A program made the translations under genes and the position numbers. A DNA stretch of 27,262 bases from NCBI GenBank assembly GCA_046583095.1, contig JAYGDB010000050.1, positions 1 to 27,262 of the forward strand. The letters run 5' to 3'. Positions 15,561 through 23,806 of the stretch are shown here, piece by piece (the stretch's first letter is position 1; each line of letters begins with the position of its first letter). The stretch is from JAJDAN01 sp046583095. GTDB lineage: Bacteria > Myxococcota_A > UBA9160 > UBA4427. The notes under the pieces were generated by a model. The model saw only the letters and a list, made by a program, of their open reading frames with translations. It ran no database searches and had not been told where the DNA came from.

Positions 15561-17348
15561 GTGTACGTGAGCAGGATGCGATGGCTCGTGGGAGTCCTCG
15601 CTCTGTCGTGGGCGGCGGCGGGCTGCGCATCGCTCTCGAACTCCGTTCCTGCTCCGGCCGGCCGCGCCCCGCGCGAGAGCGTGCCGGTGGGTGAGGTCGC
15701 CCGGCCCGATGCTCCCGTCGACTATGACGTTCTGGTCGGTGAGCTGGCCGCGCAGGAGACGAACTTCGAAGAGGCACGCGAAGCCTACCTGCGGGCCTCC
15801 CACAAGGATCCCCGCTCCGCGTACCTGCAGCGGAAGCTAGCGAGACTCGCGCTGAAGCTCGACGATGTAGACGCTGCGGTCATCCACGCGAGCCGGGCCT
15901 TCGCCCTCGAGCCCGATCACGAGGACACGCGGCTCTTCCTCGCTCGGATCCACCGCATTCGCCTCGACCTCGCGGGCGTTGAATCGGTGCTCCTCGATGC
16001 GGACGGCGCGCCGGTCAGTCCGCGCGCGGTGATGCTCCTCTACCAGATCTACCTGGAGCGGTCCCGCTTGGCCGAAGCGCTCCAGATCACCCTGCAGCTG
16101 GTGGATGAACATCCCGAGATGCTCGACGGCCACATGGCCCTCGCCACGGTGTACGAGCATTTGGGCCGGCGGGACTCGGCCGTCCAGACGATCCGTGACG
16201 CACTCTTGGATCACCCGGATCGCCCGATTCTCTACAGCCGCCTCGCTCGCATGCTGCGAGCGCTGGGCGATCGCGTGGCGGAGATCGCTCTGTACCGCGA
16301 GGTGCTCGTCAACCGCCCGGCCCATTTCGGCACCCTCGTCTCGCTGGGCGAAGCCCAGATCGCGATCAACGATCTCGAGGGCGCCCTGGAGACCTACGCG
16401 ACCATCGTTACGGCCCACCCCGACGACCTGCAGGCCATCCGGCGCTACGCGTCCCTGGAGTTCGCAGCGGGTCGTTACGAGCAGGCGGCCGCGCGGCTGG
16501 CAGCGGCCTTCGCCCGGCACCCCGAGCACTTCGAACTCGCCTACTCGCTCGGCCAGGTGGTCCACAACATGGGCGACGATGACCGCGCCGTGGAGCTCTT
16601 TAGCCGGGTTCCCGAGTACCACCCGTCCTTCCGCGAGTCCCGGCTCCAGCTCGCCTCGATCTACGAAGATCGCGAGGACTACGCGGCCGCCCTCGTCGAG
16701 GTGCAGAAGTTGCGCGTTCTGCGTCCGAGCCGGCCGCTCGCGTTCCACACCGCCGAACTCCTGACCCGGATCGGGCGCTTCGACGAGGCTCTCGAGCTGC
16801 TCCACAAGATGCGAGAAGAGAAGCCCGACGACGATGAGGTCTTGTACCAGCTCGGTGTCTGCTACGGGACGGCCAAGCGGGCGGACGAAGCCCTCGAGTA
16901 CATGCGCCTCGCCCTCGAGAAGAATCCCGACAACCCCCACGCGCTCAACTACATCGGATACACCTGGGCGGAGCGGGGCGAGAACCTCGACGAAGCCGAG
17001 GGCATGATCCTGCGGGCGCTGGATCAGCGTCCGAATGACGGCTACATCACCGACAGCCTCGGATGGCTCTACTACATGCGCGGGCTCCCGCTGGTCGGGA
17101 CGTCCGACGCCACCCGAGGTCTAGGCCTTCTCGAGCGCGCGCGGGACCAGCTCTTTCATGCCGCCGAGTTGACGGGTGGCGACCCCGTGATCTCGGAGCA
17201 CCTGGGCGACGTCCACATGGCTCTCGACGAGCGCCGCCGGGCGTTGGAGTTCTACCAGGAGGCCGTCCGCCTCGACCACCGCGAAGACGAGCAGCCGAGT
17301 CTCCTCGAAAAGCTCGACCGGCTGCGACGAGAGCTGCACGAGCAGTGA
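15561..17348 (+). CDS. TPR-repeat lipoprotein
   Basis: A 595-aa exported protein with a lipoprotein signal: hydrophobic WLVGVLALSWAAA then A-A-G-C, lipidated Cys22. After a short Pro-rich linker nearly the whole length consists of tetratricopeptide-type helix pairs (about 50-580, perhaps a dozen), for example MALATVYEHLGRRDSAVQTI, YQLGVCYGTAKRADEALEYM and the PDNPHALNYIGYTWAERG block near the end. TPR lipoproteins act as envelope assembly scaffolds; the partner is unknown. The GTG at 15561 follows GAGAGGAG with about 4 nt spacing; an in-frame GTG at 15567 and ATG at 15576 are possible. The stop overlaps the LolB-like gene by 4 bp, so the two lipoproteins are probably made together. Confidence 0.85.
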   Translation: MYVSRMRWLVGVLALSWAAAGCASLSNSVPAPAGRAPRESVPVGEVARPDAPVDYDVLVGELAAQETNFEEAREAYLRASHKDPRSAYLQRKLARLALKLDDVDAAVIHASRAFALEPDHEDTRLFLARIHRIRLDLAGVESVLLDADGAPVSPRAVMLLYQIYLERSRLAEALQITLQLVDEHPEMLDGHMALATVYEHLGRRDSAVQTIRDALLDHPDRPILYSRLARMLRALGDRVAEIALYREVLVNRPAHFGTLVSLGEAQIAINDLEGALETYATIVTAHPDDLQAIRRYASLEFAAGRYEQAAARLAAAFARHPEHFELAYSLGQVVHNMGDDDRAVELFSRVPEYHPSFRESRLQLASIYEDREDYAAALVEVQKLRVLRPSRPLAFHTAELLTRIGRFDEALELLHKMREEKPDDDEVLYQLGVCYGTAKRADEALEYMRLALEKNPDNPHALNYIGYTWAERGENLDEAEGMILRALDQRPNDGYITDSLGWLYYMRGLPLVGTSDATRGLGLLERARDQLFHAAELTGGDPVISEHLGDVHMALDERRRALEFYQEAVRLDHREDEQPSLLEKLDRLRRELHEQ

Positions 17349-18130
17349 TTCGCCCTGCGGTCTTCGTGACCGTCGCCCTGCTGCTGTCCGGTTGTGCGAC
17401 CCTGATGACTCCATCGCGCTCCGAGCCCCTCGATCGGGCGACGCGTCTCGCGATCGAAGACCCGCGTGTTGTCTCGATGGCCGATGCCCTGGCTGCGACG
17501 GCCGTGCATCGGCACTCCCTGGTGGGGGAGGCTCGCGTCAGCCTGGAAGCGCCGAGCCTGCGTTTCAGTCGCCCCCAGCGCGTTGCGCTGATGCGCCCTG
17601 CGAGCCTACGGGTCGAGATCCTCGGGCTCTTCAACCAGATTGCAGCGATCCTCACCACCGACGGAACCCGCTACCAGTTCTATGACGCCGGCAACCCCGG
17701 GATCGAAGAAGGGGAGACCGGGCGCGGCCTGTTATGGCAGGTCGCTCGGGTCGACCTCGAGCCGGATGAGGTAGTGGGCCTGCTGCTTGGCGCGCCGGTG
17801 CATCCGGGTTCGCTGCTCGAAGCTGCCGGGTTGCTGCACGACGGGACCCTGCTGCTCGCGTTCCGGTACGCCGAGGACCGCTCCCGGCGCGTGTTCGAGT
17901 TCGACGTCTCTGGCCAACTCGCGCGTGTTCGCCAGCGCAGCGCCGACGATCGTCTCCTGTGGGAGGCGGCGTACAGCGACTACCGGACCCGCCGCCAGGG
18001 TGCCTTCGCACACCAGATCGACGTCGACTTTCCAGCGCGGGCGGCCCGCACGTCCATCCGCTTCCAGACCGCCGAGCTGAACCGCGATCTGCCGGCGAGC
18101 ACCTTCGTGCTCGAGAAGCCTAGTCGATGA
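17345..18130 (+). CDS. LolB-like outer-membrane lipoprotein (DUF4292-type)
   Basis: A 261-aa lipoprotein: signal with VFVTVALLL and lipobox L-S-G-C (Cys17), then a beta-rich body. The pattern HSLVGEARVSLEAPSLRFSR, the line RPASLRVEILGLFNQIAAIL and the later strands FEFDVSGQLARVRQ and FAHQIDVDFPARAARTSIRF resemble the half-barrel LolB/LolA fold as found in deltaproteobacterial DUF4292-like proteins. LolB receives lipoproteins from LolA and inserts them in the outer membrane; similarity is by fold pattern only, so this role is tentative. The GTG at 17345 overlaps the TPR lipoprotein stop (GTGA); a longer reading of the same frame runs inside that gene and is a shadow. Its last 11 bp overlap the converging oppC gene. 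Confidence 0.72.
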   Translation: MIRPAVFVTVALLLSGCATLMTPSRSEPLDRATRLAIEDPRVVSMADALAATAVHRHSLVGEARVSLEAPSLRFSRPQRVALMRPASLRVEILGLFNQIAAILTTDGTRYQFYDAGNPGIEEGETGRGLLWQVARVDLEPDEVVGLLLGAPVHPGSLLEAAGLLHDGTLLLAFRYAEDRSRRVFEFDVSGQLARVRQRSADDRLLWEAAYSDYRTRRQGAFAHQIDVDFPARAARTSIRFQTAELNRDLPASTFVLEKPSR

Positions 18131-19013
18131 GCTTCGGATCCAGCGCATCGCGCAAGGCGTCGCCGGCCACGTTCAGCGCGTAGATGATCACGAACATGGC
18201 GGTGGTGACGCCGGCGAGCGGCCACCAGATGCCGGTTACGAGTTCTCCCGTGGCGTCGGTGATCATCGTGCCCCAACTCGCGCCGTCCTGGATGCCCACG
18301 CCCAGGAAGGTCAGGATCACCTCGGACTTGATGGACGACAGGACCAGCAGCGAGGCGGTCACGATCGCCAGGTGGATTACGTTGGGCAGGATGTGTCGGA
18401 AGATGATGATGGCATCGCCGGCACCGAGGAGCCGTACCGCGAGGACATACTCCCGGTTGCGGTGTTTCAACACCTCCCCGCGGATCAGGCGGCAGAGCCC
18501 CACCCAGCTCACGGCGCCCAGCGCAATGCAGATGGCCACGATGCCCTTCTCGAACACGTAGGAGATGCCCACGATCAAGAGGATCGACGGGACCGAGGAG
18601 ATCACCGAGTAGAGCCACACGATCCCGGCGTCGATACGGCCACCGTAGTAGCCGGCCAGCGCGCCGAGGGTGATGCCGATCGGCAGGCTGATGCCCGTCA
18701 CGATGAAACCGATCGTCATGGCCGTCTCTGTGCCCGCCAGGATCTTGTACAGGATCGAGCGGCCGAAGATGTCGGTTCCTAAGATCTTCGCGAACGAGAG
18801 AGACGGCGGCTCGTAGCTGCCGCCGACGCGCTCCTGGAAGTCTGGAAGCAGGCCGGTGTAGCCGAGCAGCGCAACCCCCACGTACGCCGCGATGACCACG
18901 AAGCACGCCATGGCGGTGCGGTCGCGGCGAAGGTTGCGGGCAGCGCGTCGGCCGAGACTCTCGCCGCGCTCGCGGTTCTCTGCAATCGGCTGTTCGGTCA
19001 CCGCAGCCGTCAT
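18120..19013 (-). CDS. oppC: oligopeptide/dipeptide ABC transporter permease, OppC type
   Basis: A 297-aa inner-membrane permease. A basic cytoplasmic N-terminus (RRAARNLRRDRTA) precedes TM1 (MACFVVIAAYVGVALLG), and further TM segments follow around ETAMTIGFIVTGISLPIGIT, VPSILLIVGISYVFEKG, IVAICIALGAVSWVGLC and WWPLAGVTTAMFVIIYAL. The EAA-type loop NREYVLAVRLLGAGDAIIIF followed by RHILPN contacts the ATPases. GTDIFGRSIL is typical of OppC/DppC. The ATG at 19013 overlaps the oppB stop (ATGA); a much longer reading of this frame begins inside oppB and is a shadow. It is the last gene of the operon, and its 3' end overlaps that of the LolB-like gene, leaving no room for a separate terminator. 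Confidence 0.92.
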   Translation of the reverse strand: MTAAVTEQPIAENRERGESLGRRAARNLRRDRTAMACFVVIAAYVGVALLGYTGLLPDFQERVGGSYEPPSLSFAKILGTDIFGRSILYKILAGTETAMTIGFIVTGISLPIGITLGALAGYYGGRIDAGIVWLYSVISSVPSILLIVGISYVFEKGIVAICIALGAVSWVGLCRLIRGEVLKHRNREYVLAVRLLGAGDAIIIFRHILPNVIHLAIVTASLLVLSSIKSEVILTFLGVGIQDGASWGTMITDATGELVTGIWWPLAGVTTAMFVIIYALNVAGDALRDALDPKLID

Positions 19014-19942
19014 GAGAGTTGCACCCGCGGATCGACCAGGGCGTAGAGGAGATCCGTGATGAGGTTGAAGATCGCGTAGGCGATCGCGATCAGCACGGTG
19101 AGGCCCTTCAGGATCGGAAAGTCGCCGTTGTGGATCGCCGTGATCATGATGTCCCCAACGCCCGGGATGCTGAAGAAACGCTCCATCAAGAAGGCGCCGA
19201 GGATCAGGAAGGGGATGCCGATCACGATGTGGGTGAGGATCGGAATCAGCGCGTTCTTGAGGATGTGGCGGAAGATCACGCTGGCTTCGGATGCGCCCTT
19301 CGCGAAAGCCGTGCGTACATAATCGGCCTTGGTCTCGTCGAGAAAGACCGTGCGGTAGATGCGAATGTCCGGGCCTGCCGTGACGACCATGATGATGATC
19401 CACGGCAGCAGTAGGTACTGAATGCCGCCCCAGCCTGACTCGTAGCCGTTGATCGGGAAGGCCCCCGCCTGGTAGCTGAGCAGATACTGGAACGCGATGA
19501 TGTAGACGAGGTACGAGATGCTCATCGAAGCGACGAAGATCGCGGTCGAGAAGCGGTCGAAGATGGAACCCCGGTAGTAGGCGACCAGCAGCGCGATGGA
19601 GATGTTGGTGAGCGTCCCCAGCACGTACGGAAAAACCGTGAGTGACAGTGAGACGAGGGCGCCCTGTCGGAACATCTCCGAGAGCGGCTCGCCCGTGTTG
19701 AACGAGCGTCCGTAGTCGAAGGTCGCGATCTGCCGCAGGAAGTCGAGGAACTGAAGCCACAGGGGCTGGTCGAGCCCCCATAGCGCTCGGAGTTCGGCGA
19801 TGGCTTCGGGCGTAGCGTGCTGGCCCAGCGCCACTCGTACCGGGTCCTCGCCGACGCCGGTGAACAGGGCGAACACGAGCCCAGCGACCCCGAGAATGAT
19901 CGGGATCATCTGGAGCAGGCGACGAGCGACGTAGGCGCCCAT
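19010..19942 (-). CDS. oppB: oligopeptide/dipeptide ABC transporter permease, OppB type
   Basis: A 310-aa permease with six predicted membrane segments. It opens MGAYVARRLLQMIPIILGVA, the usual OppB/DppB start, and has FLDFLRQIATFDYGRSF NTGEP in the first periplasmic part and the EAA loop ADYVRTAFAKGASEASVIF then RHILKN before IPILTHIVIGIPFLIL. It forms the channel with OppC. The ATG at 19942 lies 24 bp after the oppA stop. Length is normal for the family. Confidence 0.92.
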   Translation of the reverse strand: MGAYVARRLLQMIPIILGVAGLVFALFTGVGEDPVRVALGQHATPEAIAELRALWGLDQPLWLQFLDFLRQIATFDYGRSFNTGEPLSEMFRQGALVSLSLTVFPYVLGTLTNISIALLVAYYRGSIFDRFSTAIFVASMSISYLVYIIAFQYLLSYQAGAFPINGYESGWGGIQYLLLPWIIIMVVTAGPDIRIYRTVFLDETKADYVRTAFAKGASEASVIFRHILKNALIPILTHIVIGIPFLILGAFLMERFFSIPGVGDIMITAIHNGDFPILKGLTVLIAIAYAIFNLITDLLYALVDPRVQLS

Positions 19943-19966
19943 CGACTCAGATCCGCCGCGGGTCCA

Positions 19967-21754
19967 TCACAGGACCGGACTCCCGACCTTGTCGAGGTAC
20001 TTGTAACCCTTCGGGACGAACATGTGCCGCTTCAGGTTGCGCACGTTCTGCTGGTAGATGCCAAAGGCGAGGCCGTTGTATCGGAGCAGCAGCGGCACCT
20101 CTTCCTTGATGATCTCCGACATCCGGCGGAAGAGCGCGAAGCGCTCGGGTCCATTCGGCATCGAACGGATCTGCTCGTAGAGGGCGTCGTACTCGGGGTG
20201 GTTGAAGGTGCTCGAGTTGGGGCCGGGGGTCTTGTTGGGCGAGTAGAGGAGCTGGTAGAAGTTCTCGCCGTCCGGGTAGTCGGCGGCCCAGCCCGAAGAG
20301 GCGACCTGGAAGTTGCCCGACTCGATCTTCTTCAGAAACGCCGAGAAGGTGTTGAAGTTCGCCTTCGCACGGATGCCCACGGCGGCGAGTTCGTTACGGA
20401 TGAACTCGAAGCCCTGGCGCGCGTCCTTGGTAGCGGAGCGGTACTCGAAGTGGATCTCCGGCAGGCCGCGGGCTTCGGGATAGCCCGCCTCCGTGAGTTT
20501 CTGCGCCGCCTTCTCGCGGTCCTGGGTGTAGTAGGTGAAATCCATGTCGTTCTGGCTGCCGGCGATGCTGTGCGGAACGATCGTCGCCATCGGCAGGCCC
20601 CGGCCGTTCGACAACAGCTCGATGAACCCGGGGGTGTCGATCGACCAGGCGATGGCCTGGCGGAGTGCCTTGCCCGTGTCGCCCTGCCAGAGTGGGTCTC
20701 GGAGATTGAAGGAGAAGTACTCCGCGCTGAGGCCCGGCTCCACGTAGCTGTGGTAGAGCTGGGAATATTCGTCCTTCAGGTGGAAGGTCCCGTCCTCGGC
20801 CCGGTAGGCCATGTTCGGGAAGTCGTCCTTGTTGATCCCGATCACGTCGAGTTCGGCCTTGCGGAATTTCAGCATCGCCGGCTGGGGTTCCTCGATGAGA
20901 GGCATGTGCACCTCGTCGAGGAAAGGCGTCCGTCGGCCGGCGTACTCGAGCAGGCCGTTCTCGCCGTCGTCCGGGGTGCCTTCGGTCGGATAGCTGCCGT
21001 GGTAGTTGGGGTTGCGCGCCAGGATCATCGTGCCGCGGCGGGAGAACTGCTTGATCGTGAACGGCCCCGTCCCGACCGGGTGCTGGGCGAAGTCCTCGCC
21101 GTACTTCTCCACGGCCTCACGGGGGACAATCGACAGGGACGTCATCGCGAAGGGGAAGAGGGCGAGGGGCGTATCCTCGTTGAACTCCACCTCGAAGGTG
21201 TGTGAGTCGATCTTGCGGAGTCCTGAAACTGGGTTTGCCGCGTAGTCGATGCTCTTGCCGACCTCGCGTGACTTCTCGCGGAAGTCGTCGAGGCCTCGGA
21301 TGAAGCCCGCCAGCAGGACCCAGCTCTTGATGTTGACGTTGGCATCCGCGAAGCGCTGGATCGAGTAGATGGCGTCATCGGCGACGAGTTCGCGGCCTGC
21401 GCCGGTCTCGAAGCAGGCATCGTCGTGGAAGCGGATTCCCTTCCGAAGCCGGAACACGTAGGTCTTGCCATCCTCCTGCTTCTCCGGAAGCTCGCTCACC
21501 AGGTTCGGAGCCAGGCGGTAGGGGCGCGCGAGGTAGTGGTATTCGAGCAGCGTGTCGTAGACGTTCATGATGATGTCCGCGGACGCGGAGTCGAACTGGC
21601 GCGGAGGATCGAGGGTCTTGTGAGCCGCGCCGCGCCGGTCGTAGAAGATCTTCATGGTCTCGGCGTCGGACTCCGCGGAGGGGGTTCCCGCGCCCTCGCC
21701 ACAGGCGGCGACCATGACGGCGAGCGCCAGCATCAGGGTCATCGAGTGCTTCAC
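19967..21754 (-). CDS. oppA: oligopeptide-binding lipoprotein (SBP family 5)
   Basis: A 595-aa substrate-binding protein that captures peptides and delivers them to the OppBC channel. The signal MLALAVMVAAC places the lipidated cysteine at residue 18. The body follows the SBP-5 plan: KTLDPPRQFDSASADIIMNV near the start, YVFRLRKGIRFHDD, then the region VGTGPFTIKQFSRRGTMILA and later ALRQAIAWSIDT. The translation start is a GTG at 21754, with AGGAGG about 11 nt upstream, overlapping the oppF stop by 4 bp. Placing the binding protein after both ATPase genes and before the permeases is less usual than oppA first. The peptide range cannot be told from sequence. Confidence 0.93.
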   Translation of the reverse strand: MKHSMTLMLALAVMVAACGEGAGTPSAESDAETMKIFYDRRGAAHKTLDPPRQFDSASADIIMNVYDTLLEYHYLARPYRLAPNLVSELPEKQEDGKTYVFRLRKGIRFHDDACFETGAGRELVADDAIYSIQRFADANVNIKSWVLLAGFIRGLDDFREKSREVGKSIDYAANPVSGLRKIDSHTFEVEFNEDTPLALFPFAMTSLSIVPREAVEKYGEDFAQHPVGTGPFTIKQFSRRGTMILARNPNYHGSYPTEGTPDDGENGLLEYAGRRTPFLDEVHMPLIEEPQPAMLKFRKAELDVIGINKDDFPNMAYRAEDGTFHLKDEYSQLYHSYVEPGLSAEYFSFNLRDPLWQGDTGKALRQAIAWSIDTPGFIELLSNGRGLPMATIVPHSIAGSQNDMDFTYYTQDREKAAQKLTEAGYPEARGLPEIHFEYRSATKDARQGFEFIRNELAAVGIRAKANFNTFSAFLKKIESGNFQVASSGWAADYPDGENFYQLLYSPNKTPGPNSSTFNHPEYDALYEQIRSMPNGPERFALFRRMSEIIKEEVPLLLRYNGLAFGIYQQNVRNLKRHMFVPKGYKYLDKVGSPVL

Positions 21755-22745
21755 GATGGGGTTCCCTCCTGTTGGATCTCGTCGGCACGGTGGCAGGCCA
21801 CCTGGTGCGAGGCATTGCCGGGTACGGATTCCAGCACCGGAAGCTCGCTGCGGCAGCGATCGACTGCGAAGCGGCAGCGCGTCTGGAACGGACAGCCGGG
21901 CGGGGGATCGCTGGGGCTCGGGACGTCGCCTTCGAGGTTGTCCTGGTTCATCGGGCGGCGCGGATCGGGGGTCGGTACGGCGGCGAGCAGGGCCTGCGTG
22001 TAGGGGTGGCGCGGATTCGCGTGGATGTCGTCGGCGTCGGCGATCTCCACGATGCGGCCGAGGTACATCACCGCGATCCGGTCCGAGATGTACTTCACCA
22101 CGGTCAGGTCGTGGGAGATGAAGATGTAGGTGAGGCCGCGGTCTCTCTGTAGTTCCACCATCAGGTTCAACACCTGGGACTGGATCGACACGTCGAGGGC
22201 CGAGACCGGTTCGTCGGCGATCACGAGACGCGGTTCGAGGATGAGTGCCCGCGCGATGCCGATCCGCTGGCGCTGGCCGCCGCTGAACTCGTGGGGGTAC
22301 TTGGACAGGTCGGACGCCCGCAGGCCCACGGTCTCGAGCAGTTGGCGCACCCGGGCGCGCCGCTCGTCTCTCGAACTCACGCCGTGAATGACGAGAGGCT
22401 CCTCGAGGGTTCGCTCGAGGGTACGGCGCGGGTTGAGCGACGTGTAAGGATCCTGGAAGACCATCTGGGCGTCGCCGCGCAGGGACTTGAGTGCCGCCCC
22501 TTCGAGGCTGCCGATCTCCTTCCCCTGGAAGCGCACCGAACCCGAAGTCGGCTCGTAGAGCCGAAGCAGCGCGCGCCCCAGGGTGGTCTTGCCGCAGCCC
22601 GATTCGCCGACGATGCCGAGCGTCTCGCCGACCTCGAGCTTGAAACTCACGTCGTTCACCGCGTATACGTGTCCGACGGTGCGGCGCAGGATGCCGCCTC
22701 GGATCGGGAAGTGCATGTTCAGGTTCTCGACCTCGAGGAGAGTGC

Positions 22746-22749
<4 letters not shown>
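21751..22749 (-). CDS. oppF: oligopeptide ABC transporter ATP-binding protein, OppF type
   Basis: A 332-aa ATPase with Walker A GESGCGKTT, signature FSGGQRQR, Walker B LVIADEP and switch His in FISHDLT. YPHEFSGGQRQRIGIARALI and SLNPRRTLERTLEEPLVIHG are typical of OppF/DppF. A C-terminal oligo_HPY segment with GCPFQTRCRFAVDRC and a final Cys-His pair follows; such cysteines hold an Fe-S cluster in some characterised homologues. The start is the GTG at 22749, which overlaps the oppD stop (GTGA); the frame's earlier ATG at 22833 lies within oppD. It pairs with OppD to power import. Confidence 0.93.
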
Positions 22750-23738
<989 letters not shown>

Positions 23739-23806
23739 CGAGATGTATCGGCAACTCTAGTGCCGATTCGCAGCGGAGCTTGCTGGGGCGGAAAGACCAC
23801 GAATCG

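Noticed and set aside
19817..21205. 462-codon plus-strand frame opposite oppA
   Set aside because: Antisense shadow of oppA with biased Val/Glu/Arg composition and no recognisable domain.
23739..23806. Possible terminator between the M16 gene and oppD
   Set aside because: No GC-rich stem followed by a T-tract is visible on the minus strand in these 68 bp.
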